Source: Ketobacter sp.
GTDB taxonomy: Bacteria; Pseudomonadota; Gammaproteobacteria; Pseudomonadales; Ketobacteraceae
NCBI RefSeq assembly: GCF_003671495.1
Contig: NZ_RCHN01000001.1
Coordinates: 23,463 to 87,462 of the forward strand
Direction of reading: 5' to 3'
DNA length: 64,000 nucleotides
The notes beneath the pieces were generated by a model. That model was not told where the DNA came from. It saw nothing but the letters and a program-made list of their open reading frames with translations, and did not search any database. The position numbers were made by a program, and so were the translations under genes. The stretch's first letter is position 1; each line of letters starts with the position of its first letter. Below, piece by piece: positions 30,293 to 38,029 of the stretch.

Positions 30293-31924
30293 TCAGCGGA
30301 GTTTGGCTGGGTACGGCGGCAGCGTGGTGATCCGATGGTCCACCAGCGGACCCCCCACGGTGAAATGATACAGACTTTGCAGGGTGTGATCGGTTAAGCC
30401 CAGTAGCTCGTGCACGGGGTCATCAAAATAGCAGCCGATGCCCGTGCCACGTACACCAGCGGCTTCCGCTTCCAGATACAGGCTCTGGCCGAGGCTGCCT
30501 GCTTCCCAGAACAACTCCCGATAACGCCAGGGGCCAGCGGCAAGAACCGGCTCGAACTCCGCCAGCATGGCCACACTGAAGCAACTGTCGCCGGCGATGG
30601 CCTGTTGGCAGCTGAGCCTGGCGATGGTACGTTCCGCTCGGGCCAATAGGAGTTGATACAGGGGCACCGTGTCCGGTGCTGCGCTGACCGTTTGCCACTG
30701 AAACTCGGCACGCATCTGATCTCGCATCAAGGCCAGTCCGTGTTCACTGCGGGGCAACGCATACAACCCTGGCGCCAGCCCCTCCACCCGATGAATGAAC
30801 AACACCAGATGCAGGCGCGGCGCCCAGGGCAAAGCATTCCAGGGGGCAAAACGGGGCCGTGCCACCAGCTGATCCAGCATCCGCAGAAACGCATCCAGCG
30901 GCAGCCAGGTGGTCCCATCGAAGGCCTGGGCAGAACGGCGTCGACGCAACAGTTCGGCAGCGCTGCGGGTGCACGCGGAGGCCAGCATCGGGACCGACTC
31001 CACCATGACAGGCGGGATCTGCGTTTCCGTTTGCATATCGGTCGGCACTGGACGCTCACTGGCGGCCGCCACCTCATCGATGACCGGCCAATGATAAAGC
31101 GGTTTGGGGTCCAGCCGATTGGCCTTGCCCTGCCAGTGCCCCCCTTGCGCCCACGCCAACAATTCGAGAGCCTCTGACGGTTGTGTTGAATACGTCTGAG
31201 CAGTGTGTACCCTCAGCAGCACATCGGAATGTTCCTGTTCCACCTGCTGGAAATCCGCCTCCCGATCCAATCCCAACAGGGTAGCCAATGCGGCGTCACC
31301 CCAGTGCAGCTCGGTGCCCACGCTCCAACCCAACGCCGCGGCCCCATAGCTGATGGCCGCCATGGCATGCCCCACGTCGTGTTGGCAGTAACGGAAAGCC
31401 CGCTCACCATATTTCCAGGCTTCACGCCAGTGTACAGAACTGAATCCGATGTGCAGAGCAGGCTCCGCATTGCTACCGGCATCAAACCGGCAACGCTGCT
31501 CCAGGGCATGCAGATCCGCGCGATAATGATAAACACCGTCCCGCAAACCCTCCACACCCACAGCCACAACATAGGTTTCCGTGGGATGCAGGTTGCCACT
31601 GGACGGATTCACCCGCAACGACCAGCGAGCCGTGCCGTAGTGCTTCCAGGCCGACAACGCCACCGACGTCTCCAGCAGAACGGCCACATTGTGCAGAGTC
31701 AACGGGTGCGCTGCGATGGTCGCAGCCTCGCTCAGGGCACGGTAGGGCAGCGTCTGCTGATCCGCCAACAGGGGCAGATCGATGAGAGAGGCCTCGTCAT
31801 AGCGCCGGAACGGGTCCGGCTGCGCATCCCAGTCCAGAGTGTCCGGCCCCTGGGCATAGCCGTCCAGGCGATGCTTGGTGCGGTCGTGGTAATCCAGAAC
31901 GATGCGAAGCGGCGACCGGCTCAT
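30293..31924 (-). CDS. SagB-type dehydrogenase with two nitroreductase domains
   Basis: A 543-residue protein with two flavin nitroreductase-like domains of the SagB/ThcOx family. The first (~60-270) has SVALSAWKHYGTARWSLRVN, PSSGNLHPTETYVV and GLRDGVYHY. The second (~315-540) has RRRRSAQAFDGTTWLPLDAF, GLAPGLYALPRS and LGQSLYLEAEAAGVRGTGIG. SagB enzymes are FMN-dependent and oxidise azolines in peptide natural products, but relatives occur in nif clusters with no known substrate. No YcaO cyclodehydratase is in the window. It follows the NifZ-like gene by 9 bp and is probably in its operon, under the sigma-54 element at 32432. Confidence 0.87.
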   Translation of the reverse strand: MSRSPLRIVLDYHDRTKHRLDGYAQGPDTLDWDAQPDPFRRYDEASLIDLPLLADQQTLPYRALSEAATIAAHPLTLHNVAVLLETSVALSAWKHYGTARWSLRVNPSSGNLHPTETYVVAVGVEGLRDGVYHYRADLHALEQRCRFDAGSNAEPALHIGFSSVHWREAWKYGERAFRYCQHDVGHAMAAISYGAAALGWSVGTELHWGDAALATLLGLDREADFQQVEQEHSDVLLRVHTAQTYSTQPSEALELLAWAQGGHWQGKANRLDPKPLYHWPVIDEVAAASERPVPTDMQTETQIPPVMVESVPMLASACTRSAAELLRRRRSAQAFDGTTWLPLDAFLRMLDQLVARPRFAPWNALPWAPRLHLVLFIHRVEGLAPGLYALPRSEHGLALMRDQMRAEFQWQTVSAAPDTVPLYQLLLARAERTIARLSCQQAIAGDSCFSVAMLAEFEPVLAAGPWRYRELFWEAGSLGQSLYLEAEAAGVRGTGIGCYFDDPVHELLGLTDHTLQSLYHFTVGGPLVDHRITTLPPYPAKLR

Positions 31925-31933
31925 CCAGCCGCT

Positions 31934-32209
31934 CTACCCATGATGGCTGTAGGGCACAATGGGCGTGGCGCTGAGTTCATGCTCCAGGCAGGTCACCGGT
32001 GGCCCCAGCTCGCCGTTGGGCAGTTGAAAGCTCACCAGGAACAGCTCCTCATTGGGGTTCTCTTCCAAATGCCCGGTGTTGATCAACATCCCCATGGTGC
32101 CCACTTCGGCAAAAATCTCGTTCTCATCCGCATGCGGTACAGAACCGTCATTCACGATGCGCACGGCCGCGAAAACCGCGTCGCCATTGTGTACATGTCG
32201 CAGACTCAT
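31934..32209 (-). CDS. Stand-alone NifZ-domain protein
   Basis: A 91-residue protein that aligns by eye to the first repeat of NifZ at 16518-16985: compare DAVFAAVRIVNDGSVP with EEVRLTRNVRNDGTYP, FAEVGTMGMLINTGHL with LIRRGAIGCVYDVGTY, and LVSFQLPNGELGPPVTCLEHEL with RVHFLDEGRTVGCREEEL. A strong GAGGAGGG ribosome site lies 9 bp before the ATG. Its ATG overlaps the stop of a 26-codon membrane-peptide frame (ATGA), which implies coupled translation. It is presumed soluble, perhaps assisting nitrogenase maturation or the SagB enzyme encoded next. Confidence 0.82.
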   Translation of the reverse strand: MSLRHVHNGDAVFAAVRIVNDGSVPHADENEIFAEVGTMGMLINTGHLEENPNEELFLVSFQLPNGELGPPVTCLEHELSATPIVPYSHHG

Positions 32210-32286
32210 GACTGAACGCCCTCCTCAATTGTCGCAAAACCGACATAACCCACACGATACCCGATCAGTAACCATAACATCATCAT
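32206..32286 (-). CDS. Candidate 26-residue membrane peptide upstream of NifZ-like gene
   Basis: A minus-strand frame of 26 codons opens with three ATGs (32286, 32283, 32280). AGGGAG lies 7 bp before the first. It reads MMMLWLLIGYRVGYVGFATI then an acidic end, one membrane-spanning stretch. The stop TGA overlaps the ATG of the NifZ-like gene (ATGA), as in coupled genes. It lies 3' of a sigma-54 promoter in the same orientation. No family is known to me. A NifA-site-like sequence falls inside it. Confidence 0.6.
   Translation of the reverse strand: MMMLWLLIGYRVGYVGFATIEEGVQS
32230..32245. promoter_or_regulatory. NifA-site-like sequence inside the small peptide gene
   Basis: TGT-CGCAAAACCG-ACA fits TGT-N10-ACA with the extended TGTCG/CGACA ends, but it lies about 200 bp downstream of the nearest sigma-54 element and inside the peptide frame, so it may be coincidence or an unusual downstream site. 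Confidence 0.4.
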
Positions 32287-32330
32287 ACTGGCGCTCCCTG
32301 TGATTGCAGGACGTTCAGATTCAGATAGAT

Positions 32331-32347
32331 ACAGCCCATCGGGCTGT
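32331..32347 (-). repeat. Leader hairpin
   Basis: A perfect 7-bp stem with a 3-nt loop (ACAGCCC ATC GGGCTGT) lies in the predicted 5' leader between the sigma-54 promoter at 32432 and the 26-codon frame. Confidence 0.55.
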
Positions 32348-32393
32348 GATCTTGATGCACGTCGCTGGAATAAAACTGTCAATAAGACCGTCA

Positions 32394-32418
32394 GCACCGT
32401 CGGATTCACCGGCGGTGC
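32394..32418 (-). repeat. Hairpin at predicted transcript start
   Basis: A 10-bp stem with a 5-nt loop (arms 32394-32403 and 32409-32418, one imperfect pair) begins about 3 bases after the start predicted from the sigma-54 element, so it would cap the 5' end of the mRNA. Confidence 0.55.
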
Positions 32419-32431
32419 TCTCAAGGGGAAT

Positions 32432-32447
32432 TGCAAAAGGTTTGCCA
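32432..32447 (-). promoter_or_regulatory. Sigma-54 promoter of the peptide/NifZ-like/SagB operon
   Basis: On the minus strand TGGCAA-ACCTT-TTGCA has a perfect -12 half, GG-N10-GC spacing and one change in the -24 half. No TGT-N10-ACA site was found within 150 bp upstream, where the coiled-coil gene lies. Confidence 0.75.
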
Positions 32448-32495
32448 GTACTTGAAAGCCGTACCGGATTACGTGAAAGAAGAGTGGTGAAAGGG

Positions 32496-32717
32496 TTATT
32501 TTTTGCCGAAGCGATCGCGAAATTCCTGAACCACGATGGGCCAGAAATCGCGAATGTTTTCCCACTTGTGATCCATTTCCTGCAGGTGATCATCCAGGTG
32601 ATCGATACTTTCGTGTTGTTCCTCGGCCACCGCCTGATTCAGCTGCTGCTTCAGTTGAGCCAGGGCAGCTTCCATTTCGCCAATCTTCTGTTCCAGCTCC
32701 CGACGTTTTGCACTCAT
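32496..32717 (-). CDS. Small coiled-coil protein, copy 1
   Basis: About 73 residues from the ATG at 32717 (GGAG 9 bp upstream). The N-terminal half is a coiled coil (RRELEQKIGEMEAALAQLKQ), followed by DHLDDHLQEMDHKWENIRDF and WPIVVQEFRDRFG. No Cys and no membrane segment are present. A clear paralogue lies at 34669-34908, with WENVRSFWPIV matching WENIRDFWPIV. Each copy follows one Na/Pi-type transporter gene, so the pair transporter plus coiled coil is a duplicated module. It may be a cytoplasmic partner of a transporter that lacks the usual PhoU-like tail; this is inference. Confidence 0.85.
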   Translation of the reverse strand: MSAKRRELEQKIGEMEAALAQLKQQLNQAVAEEQHESIDHLDDHLQEMDHKWENIRDFWPIVVQEFRDRFGKK

Positions 32718-32738
32718 GATCAAGACTCCACAGGCGGA

Positions 32739-33929
32739 TCAGCCCAACATCCAATTGCTCAGGCCAATCAATAAAAACGGCACCAGGAAGAATATCCCTC
32801 CGATGTAGGCCAGCGCCACCAGCTTGTTACCCACCGCCACATCCGCCAACTTCTCCGCGCCTTTGATGGGCAGTTCCCGCAGAAAGGGTACGCTGTAAAT
32901 CACCACCACACCCAACACATTATAGAACAGATGCACCAGGGCAATTTGCAGGGCAAACACCGCGTTGGGACCGGTAATGGCCGTGGCCGCCAACAGGGCG
33001 GTAATGCAGGTGCCGATATTGGCCCCCAGGGTGAATGGGTACACCTGCCGCAGCGAAAACACGCCACTGCCGGCCAGGGGCACCACCAGGCTGGTGGTGG
33101 TGGAGCTGGACTGCACCAGTACAGTGACCACCGTACCCGAGGCAATGCCGCTCAACGGTCCGTGCCCTACCGCCGAATGCAGAATCTGCTTGGCGCGCCC
33201 CACCATGATGGATTTCAGCAGCTTGCCGATAAAGGTGATGACCACAAAGATGGCCAGCACACCCAACGCAATCATAATGCCGCCGGAAAGCTCCACCGGT
33301 AACCCCGCCAGGGCGGTTTTGATGAATTCCACCGGCGGTTTGACGATGGGTTTGATGAAGTTCAGCCCTTTCATGGACAGGGACTCCGCCCCCACCAGAT
33401 AGGACGACGCCCACCCCCCCAGTCGCTCCAGGAGGCCGAACATAATTTCCAGGGGCAGGAAAATCAGCACACACAGTATATTGAAGAAGTCGTGAATGGT
33501 GGCGGCGGAGAACGCCCGGCGAAATTCCTCACCCCGACGCACATGGCCCAGGCTGACAATGGTGTTGGTGATGGTGGTACCGATGTTGGCGCCCATCACC
33601 ATGGGAATGGCGATGCCCACCGGCAGGCCACCGGCCACCAGGCCGACGATGATGGAGGTCACGGTACTGGAGGACTGAATCAGTGCGGTGGCCACGGTGC
33701 CCACCACCAACCCGGCCACCGGATTGCTGGCAAAGGCAAACAGCTCCCGGGCATGATCCCCCGCCGCCAGTTTGAAGCCCCCCCCAATCAGGGACACCGC
33801 CACCAGCAGCAGGTACACCAAGCCGGCAATCTGAATCCATTTCAACCAGGTGGGCCCTTGGGCCAGTTCGGCCACACGGCTGTCAACAAGATCGGGGGCG
33901 GGGGCGGTCAGGACCGTTTCCTTGGACAT
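32739..33929 (-). CDS. Na/Pi cotransporter family protein, copy 1
   Basis: About 396 residues from the ATG at 33929; the upstream in-frame extension has no membrane sequence of the family. It belongs to the NptA/SLC34-like family (PF02690), with two inverted repeats each carrying the QSSST motif (TALIQSSSTVTSIIVG and VLVQSSSTTTSLVVPL) and around eight membrane segments. The family takes up phosphate with sodium. Many bacterial members end in a PhoU-like domain; this one stops after the membrane part. It is nearly identical over long stretches to the copy at 34929-36116. An FNR-like box lies about 215 bp upstream. Confidence 0.9.
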   Translation of the reverse strand: MSKETVLTAPAPDLVDSRVAELAQGPTWLKWIQIAGLVYLLLVAVSLIGGGFKLAAGDHARELFAFASNPVAGLVVGTVATALIQSSSTVTSIIVGLVAGGLPVGIAIPMVMGANIGTTITNTIVSLGHVRRGEEFRRAFSAATIHDFFNILCVLIFLPLEIMFGLLERLGGWASSYLVGAESLSMKGLNFIKPIVKPPVEFIKTALAGLPVELSGGIMIALGVLAIFVVITFIGKLLKSIMVGRAKQILHSAVGHGPLSGIASGTVVTVLVQSSSTTTSLVVPLAGSGVFSLRQVYPFTLGANIGTCITALLAATAITGPNAVFALQIALVHLFYNVLGVVVIYSVPFLRELPIKGAEKLADVAVGNKLVALAYIGGIFFLVPFLLIGLSNWMLG

Positions 33930-34144
33930 GTTCGGGTGCTCATTTCGGTGGTTCAAAAGTCGGTGGTTCACAAAATGCGTGTAACCTACCACCAAACCCG
34001 AATCATTACACTTATGTTTCCGTTATATTTCGGTCAAAAAATGATCTGAGGCATGAGCAATATTTCAGCAAGAAAAGCACAACGTATTGTTTTTTAAACT
34101 ATATAAGGGCCGATCAGAGCGCCCGTTTCGGGGCCACCAGCCAC

Positions 34145-34158
34145 TTGACCTGGATCAG
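34145..34158. promoter_or_regulatory. FNR/Anr-like box before transporter copy 1
   Basis: TTGAC-CTGG-ATCAG differs from the TTGAT-N4-ATCAA consensus at two outer or variable places. It lies in the 262-bp gap (33930-34191) before transporter copy 1, where no gene or sigma-54 site was seen. Confidence 0.45.
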
Positions 34159-34191
34159 AGGATTGGCTTTCCAAACTGAGTTAGCCCGACA

Positions 34192-34665
34192 CTAATCATC
34201 CGCCTCCACAATGCGGCGGCCGTCGGCGGACACTTCCAGGTCAAGCTGCTTGCCTCCCATTGTGCCCACAAACTCATACTGGATGACCTTTTTGCTGGCC
34301 GAGTGGCTGGCCTCGATAAACTCAATCTTGAACCCGGGATATTGATGTTCCACCGCCTTCAGCACCGCACCGGGCACCAGATCCCGGGTGAACTCCACCT
34401 CGATCTCCTCAACCTGGCCGGATTCCAGTACGTCCACTTCCAGCGCCCGGCCGTCGGCGGTCTTACCCTGTATTTCATACACCAGGCCGGCGGCTTCCTG
34501 TTCCGTGTTGGCGGAGTGGAAGCGGGCGTTGGGCATGGCGCGGGTGGCCGCCTGCAGGATCGGCTCCGGCACCGCCTGCAACTCAATCGTCACCGACTCC
34601 CCCGCGACGACAGACCCCACCGCGAAAGCCCACGCCACTGCCACACTACGCTTCATTGTGGCCAT
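34192..34665 (-). CDS. Exported PepSY-like protein
   Basis: A 157-residue protein with a signal peptide (MATMKRSVAVAWAFAVGSVV). The mature part looks like two tandem PepSY/BLIP-type alpha-beta units, EPILQAATRAMPNARFHSAN with LVYEIQGKTADGRALEVDV and AVLKAVEHQYPGFKIEFIEA with IQYEFVGTMGGKQLDLEV. AAGGAG lies 6 bp before the first ATG. It follows coiled-coil copy 2 by 3 bp and precedes the gap before transporter copy 1. Such proteins act in the periplasm as inhibitors or ligand binders; the function here is unknown. Confidence 0.75.
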   Translation of the reverse strand: MATMKRSVAVAWAFAVGSVVAGESVTIELQAVPEPILQAATRAMPNARFHSANTEQEAAGLVYEIQGKTADGRALEVDVLESGQVEEIEVEFTRDLVPGAVLKAVEHQYPGFKIEFIEASHSASKKVIQYEFVGTMGGKQLDLEVSADGRRIVEADD

Positions 34666-34668
34666 GAC

Positions 34669-34908
34669 TCACTCCTTGCCGGAACTGTTCTTGTTGCCGA
34701 ACAGTTCCCGTAATTCCGCCAGGACAATGGGCCAGAACGAGCGGACGTTCTCCCATTTGTTGTCCATGGACTGCAGGTACTCGTCCAGATGGTCGATGGC
34801 GTCGTGCTGCTCCTGCGATTCAATCTGACTCAACTGGGTTTTCAGTTCCTGCAGTGCCTGTTCCAGTTCAGTGACCCTGGATTCCAATTCACGTTTTTTT
34901 GGATTCAT
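34669..34908 (-). CDS. Small coiled-coil protein, copy 2
   Basis: A 79-residue paralogue of the protein at 32496-32717. The coiled-coil N-terminus is KKRELESRVTELEQALQELK; the conserved part is DHLDEYLQSMDNKWENVRSF then WPIVLAELRELFG. It ends in a short Lys/Ser tail not found in copy 1. It follows transporter copy 2 by 20 bp, the same order as copy 1, which shows that both genes were duplicated as a unit. Confidence 0.85.
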   Translation of the reverse strand: MNPKKRELESRVTELEQALQELKTQLSQIESQEQHDAIDHLDEYLQSMDNKWENVRSFWPIVLAELRELFGNKNSSGKE

Positions 34909-34928
34909 GATTTAACCTCAGCGGGCGT

Positions 34929-36116
34929 TCAGATGCCCATCAGATTACTGCCGCCGATCAACAGCAGCGGCACCACAAAAAACACCAGGCCGATGTAAGC
35001 CACCGCATACAGTTTGTTTTGCACGGTGGCGTCTGCCAGACGTTGCGCCGCAACCAGGGGGATTTCCCGCAACCAGGGAATGCCGTACACCACCACAACC
35101 CCCAGTACGTTATAAATCAAATGCACCAGCGCCACCTGCAACGCAAAAATAGCATTGGCGCCGGTGACAGCGGTGGCCGCCAGCAAGGCGGTGATACAGG
35201 TGCCGATGTTGGCGCCCAGGGTAAAGGGATAAATCTGGCGTAATGAAAACACACCACTGCCCGCCAGCGGCACCACCAGACTGGTGGTGGTGGAACTGGA
35301 TTGCACCAGTACGGTAATGACGGTGCCGGAGGCGATGCCCGACACCGGGCCCCGGCCCACCGCGCTGTGCAGGATCTGCTTGGCTTTCCCGACCATCAAC
35401 GATTTCAGCAGTTTTCCAATCAGGGTAATCACCATGAAAATGGTGACGATCCCCAGCGCAATCATCAACGTACCCGCCACCGCTTCGGGCAGACCACCCA
35501 GCACGGTGTTCTCCAAAAACTTAACCGGCGGCTTCACCAACGGCTTGATGAAATCAAATCCGTTCATGGACATGGAATCCCCACCCACCAACCACTGGGA
35601 TGCCATGGCACCCATTTTTTCCAGCAGGCCAAACATGATTTCCAGGGGCAGGAATATGACCACACAGATCAGGTTGAAAAAATCATGCACCGTGGCCGCG
35701 GAAAAGGCGCGGCGAAACTCTTCACCCTGGCGCACATGACCCAGGCTGACAATAGTATTGGTGATGGTGGTGCCAATGTTCGCGCCCATGACCATGGGTA
35801 TGGCGATGCCCACCGGCAGCCCTCCGGCCACCAGGCCGACGATAATGGAGGTCACCGTACTGGAGGACTGAATCAGCGCGGTGGCCACTGTCCCCACCAC
35901 CAGCCCCGCCACCGGATTACTGGCAAACGCGAACAGTTCCTTGGCTTGATCCCCCGCCGCCAGTTTGAAGCCACCACCGATCAGCGACACCGCCACCAGC
36001 AGCAGGTACACCAAGCCGGCAATCTGCAGCCACTTCATCCAGTTCGGGCCCTGGGCCACCTGGGCTCGTTGATGTTCGGGTACATGATCTTCGGGTATAT
36101 GGGTCGTCACGCTCAT
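34929..36116 (-). CDS. Na/Pi cotransporter family protein, copy 2
   Basis: About 395 residues from the ATG at 36116. Same NptA/SLC34-like architecture as copy 1, with QSSSTVTS and QSSSTTTS motifs and no PhoU-like tail; the block from the first membrane helix through GANIGTTITNTIVSLGHVR is almost unchanged between the two. It starts about 170 bp after the LRV gene end. A symmetric FNR-like box lies 117 bp upstream of the start. The transported ion could be phosphate or another oxyanion; sequence alone does not decide. Confidence 0.9.
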   Translation of the reverse strand: MSVTTHIPEDHVPEHQRAQVAQGPNWMKWLQIAGLVYLLLVAVSLIGGGFKLAAGDQAKELFAFASNPVAGLVVGTVATALIQSSSTVTSIIVGLVAGGLPVGIAIPMVMGANIGTTITNTIVSLGHVRQGEEFRRAFSAATVHDFFNLICVVIFLPLEIMFGLLEKMGAMASQWLVGGDSMSMNGFDFIKPLVKPPVKFLENTVLGGLPEAVAGTLMIALGIVTIFMVITLIGKLLKSLMVGKAKQILHSAVGRGPVSGIASGTVITVLVQSSSTTTSLVVPLAGSGVFSLRQIYPFTLGANIGTCITALLAATAVTGANAIFALQVALVHLIYNVLGVVVVYGIPWLREIPLVAAQRLADATVQNKLYAVAYIGLVFFVVPLLLIGGSNLMGI

Positions 36117-36232
36117 AACGGGTATCCCGCAAACGTTGTAGGTGATAAAAGAAATAAAGATGGGAAGCATTTGCAGGCTACAAAAAAGCGGTGACGGTTG
36201 TGTGACGCTCATGGGAAGAGCGAGTGACGTAG

Positions 36233-36246
36233 CTGATCTGGATCAG
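36233..36246. promoter_or_regulatory. FNR/Anr-like box before transporter copy 2
   Basis: CTGAT-CTGG-ATCAG is a perfect palindrome matching the FNR consensus TTGAT-N4-ATCAA at eight of ten positions. Its core CTGGATCAG is shared with the box before copy 1. Confidence 0.5.
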
Positions 36247-36286
36247 GACAGTATGCTGGACCAAAAAACGATAGCGCTTTTTTACT

Positions 36287-37030
36287 TCAGGCGTTTTCTT
36301 TCAATCGCTCCTGAACCGCCTCCCGTACTTCCGGATCAGCATCCTCCATCAATGGTGCCAGCAACGAAAGGGGCGCGTTCATCACCGCTGCCAGACGCAC
36401 CGTCCAATCGCTGTCTTCCAGCAGCGGTTTAACGGAATCCCCGGTCATGCGGGACGCCACAATGCGACGCACTTCCGGCTCCGGGTCCATGGCCATCAAC
36501 CCCAGGCTTTCCTCCGGCAAGCGCTTTGCCACCAGCTTGCGCACCTGGCGATCGGCATCCCGCATAAAGCGGAACAGCCGCCCCACCGGCAAACGCTGCA
36601 CCACATAGGCCCGCACCAGATAATCCGGGTCGGCGGCCATGCGTTCCAACTGTTCAATGGGTAAACGGTCGGCAACGGTAATCCGGACTTCACGGTCCTC
36701 ATCATCGATCAACGCCACCAGCTGTTCCCGGGGCAGGCGATAGGCCACCGCACGGCGCACCGCTTCGTCGGGGTCGTTCATCAATTCCGGCAGACGTGCC
36801 ACCGGCAGGTAACGAGCCGCCACCGCACGCCGTTCCCAGAATTTATCCTGGATATACAAAGGCGCCAGTTCCGGATTCATCCGAAAAAAGCGATCGATCT
36901 GACGCCCGCTGTCCACCACCACGCAGCTGTCGCCGGGATTGCAGCGGCCGGACAACAGCAGCGTGCGCCGGAACTGACATACCCGGCAGTCCGCGATTGG
37001 GGTCAGATCATCATCGCAACGGGAATCCAT
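36287..37030 (-). CDS. LRV-type [4Fe-4S] repeat protein
   Basis: A 247-residue leucine-rich-repeat-variant protein like the LRV protein described from A. vinelandii. The N-terminus holds Cys at 5, 15, 18, 30 and 36 (CRVCQF, GRCNPGDSC), enough for a [4Fe-4S] cluster. The rest is a string of ~24-residue helical repeats of the type LPELMNDPDEAVRRAVAYRL, LVALIDDEDREVRITVADRL and so on, forming a curved solenoid. It is the last gene of the nifHDKTY unit. Its role is unknown; a protein-protein docking function is likely. Confidence 0.88.
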   Translation of the reverse strand: MDSRCDDDLTPIADCRVCQFRRTLLLSGRCNPGDSCVVVDSGRQIDRFFRMNPELAPLYIQDKFWERRAVAARYLPVARLPELMNDPDEAVRRAVAYRLPREQLVALIDDEDREVRITVADRLPIEQLERMAADPDYLVRAYVVQRLPVGRLFRFMRDADRQVRKLVAKRLPEESLGLMAMDPEPEVRRIVASRMTGDSVKPLLEDSDWTVRLAAVMNAPLSLLAPLMEDADPEVREAVQERLKENA

Positions 37031-37041
37031 GATGCTGTCAC

Positions 37042-37323
37042 TCAGGCCGCTTCGTCTTCGTCTGCAATCACTTCACCGAACACGACGCCGGACGCCACAT
37101 CCGCATCATCGGTCAAAGTGGAGCAGTGGGCACGGGAATCCACCAGGTACACGTTATAGGCACTGGTCTCCGCATAGGCTTTGGAGAAAATCACATCATC
37201 ATCCATGCAATAGGTGAAGTGGCAATCAGGAAATTCACTTCGCAATTCCATTAACGTTTGTTCACTTAAACCTTTTTGATCTACAAATTCCAAAATGGCT
37301 TTGAGGGAATGTCGGTTAATCAT
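37042..37323 (-). CDS. Small nif-cluster protein after nifY
   Basis: A 93-residue acidic protein whose ATG overlaps the nifY stop (ATGA). The N-terminal part is helical (RHSLKAILEFVDQKGLSEQT), then LRSEFPDCHFTYCMDDDVI with two Cys, and a third Cys in SRAHCSTL. Homologues occur at the same place in other Azotobacter-like nif clusters. No function is known; cotranscription with nifHDKTY is clear from the overlap. Confidence 0.82.
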   Translation of the reverse strand: MINRHSLKAILEFVDQKGLSEQTLMELRSEFPDCHFTYCMDDDVIFSKAYAETSAYNVYLVDSRAHCSTLTDDADVASGVVFGEVIADEDEAA

Positions 37324-38027
37324 GATGCAGCCTCCTGGTTAAATCGAACGCGCTGTTCCGGTTTCTCGCCCATCACCTTGGCCAGCCAGGGTGGTGGTGA
37401 GGATCGCAACACGGTTTGCAATTCCGTCATGTACTCCACAGCCCCCACGGCTGAACTCAGCTTGATGGGGTGCAGCCCTTCGCGAATCACCTTGGCCGCG
37501 GCCGGGCCACCAATGGAGGTGGTGCAGAGCACGTGACAGTCGTTGATCAATTCGGCCCGCGCCTTGTTTTTATCCGCATCCGGATCAATTTCCGGGATGG
37601 ATCGGATCTCAACCAGACGCACTTCCCCTGCGGCCACCTGATATATCAGAAAGCGCTCACAGGAACCAAAATGGCCGTCGATCTTGTCGCCGTTGTCCGA
37701 GCTACAGGCCACGCGAATGGAGCCGGGCATATCACCAGGCTGATAGTCGCTCACCGCGGGCAGGGGTTCAGCTTCAAGCTTGATACCACGGCCCTTGAGA
37801 AACGACAGCGCCCGCTTCAGGTCATGCTCGTCAATGACATCCAGAGCACCACTGCCAGCCTGCTTCAATCGGTTGAGGCGTAATTTTGACAGTTTTGCCA
37901 CCGTAATAGGTTGACCTACGGCAGCAATCAGGACAGAAACAAAGGATCTGGCATCCACATCCGGCAACGCTCGTGCTGCCAGACCAATGCGCAGAGCGAC
38001 ATCGTCGTTAACAGCTTGCGAGGACAT
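37320..38027 (-). CDS. nifY: NifY, apo-nitrogenase/cofactor-binding protein
   Basis: A 235-residue NifY. The N-terminal helical domain (~1-95) binds apo-NifDK in the related NafY. The C-terminal NifX-fold domain has SIRVACSSDNGDKIDGHFGS and SIGGPAAAKVIREGLHPIKL. It lies 2 bp after nifT. A second, longer member of the family (NafY) is encoded at 44936-45664. Confidence 0.92.
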   Translation of the reverse strand: MSSQAVNDDVALRIGLAARALPDVDARSFVSVLIAAVGQPITVAKLSKLRLNRLKQAGSGALDVIDEHDLKRALSFLKGRGIKLEAEPLPAVSDYQPGDMPGSIRVACSSDNGDKIDGHFGSCERFLIYQVAAGEVRLVEIRSIPEIDPDADKNKARAELINDCHVLCTTSIGGPAAAKVIREGLHPIKLSSAVGAVEYMTELQTVLRSSPPPWLAKVMGEKPEQRVRFNQEAAS

Positions 38028-38029
38028 GG

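Noticed and set aside
32304..32774. Plus-strand 156-codon frame
   Set aside because: It lies antisense to the coiled-coil gene and across the sigma-54 promoter; no ribosome site or motif.
32739..36116. Reading the two transporters as a molybdate uptake system
   Set aside because: They have no similarity to ModABC; the QSSST repeats place them in the Na/Pi family, so a molybdate role is only speculation.
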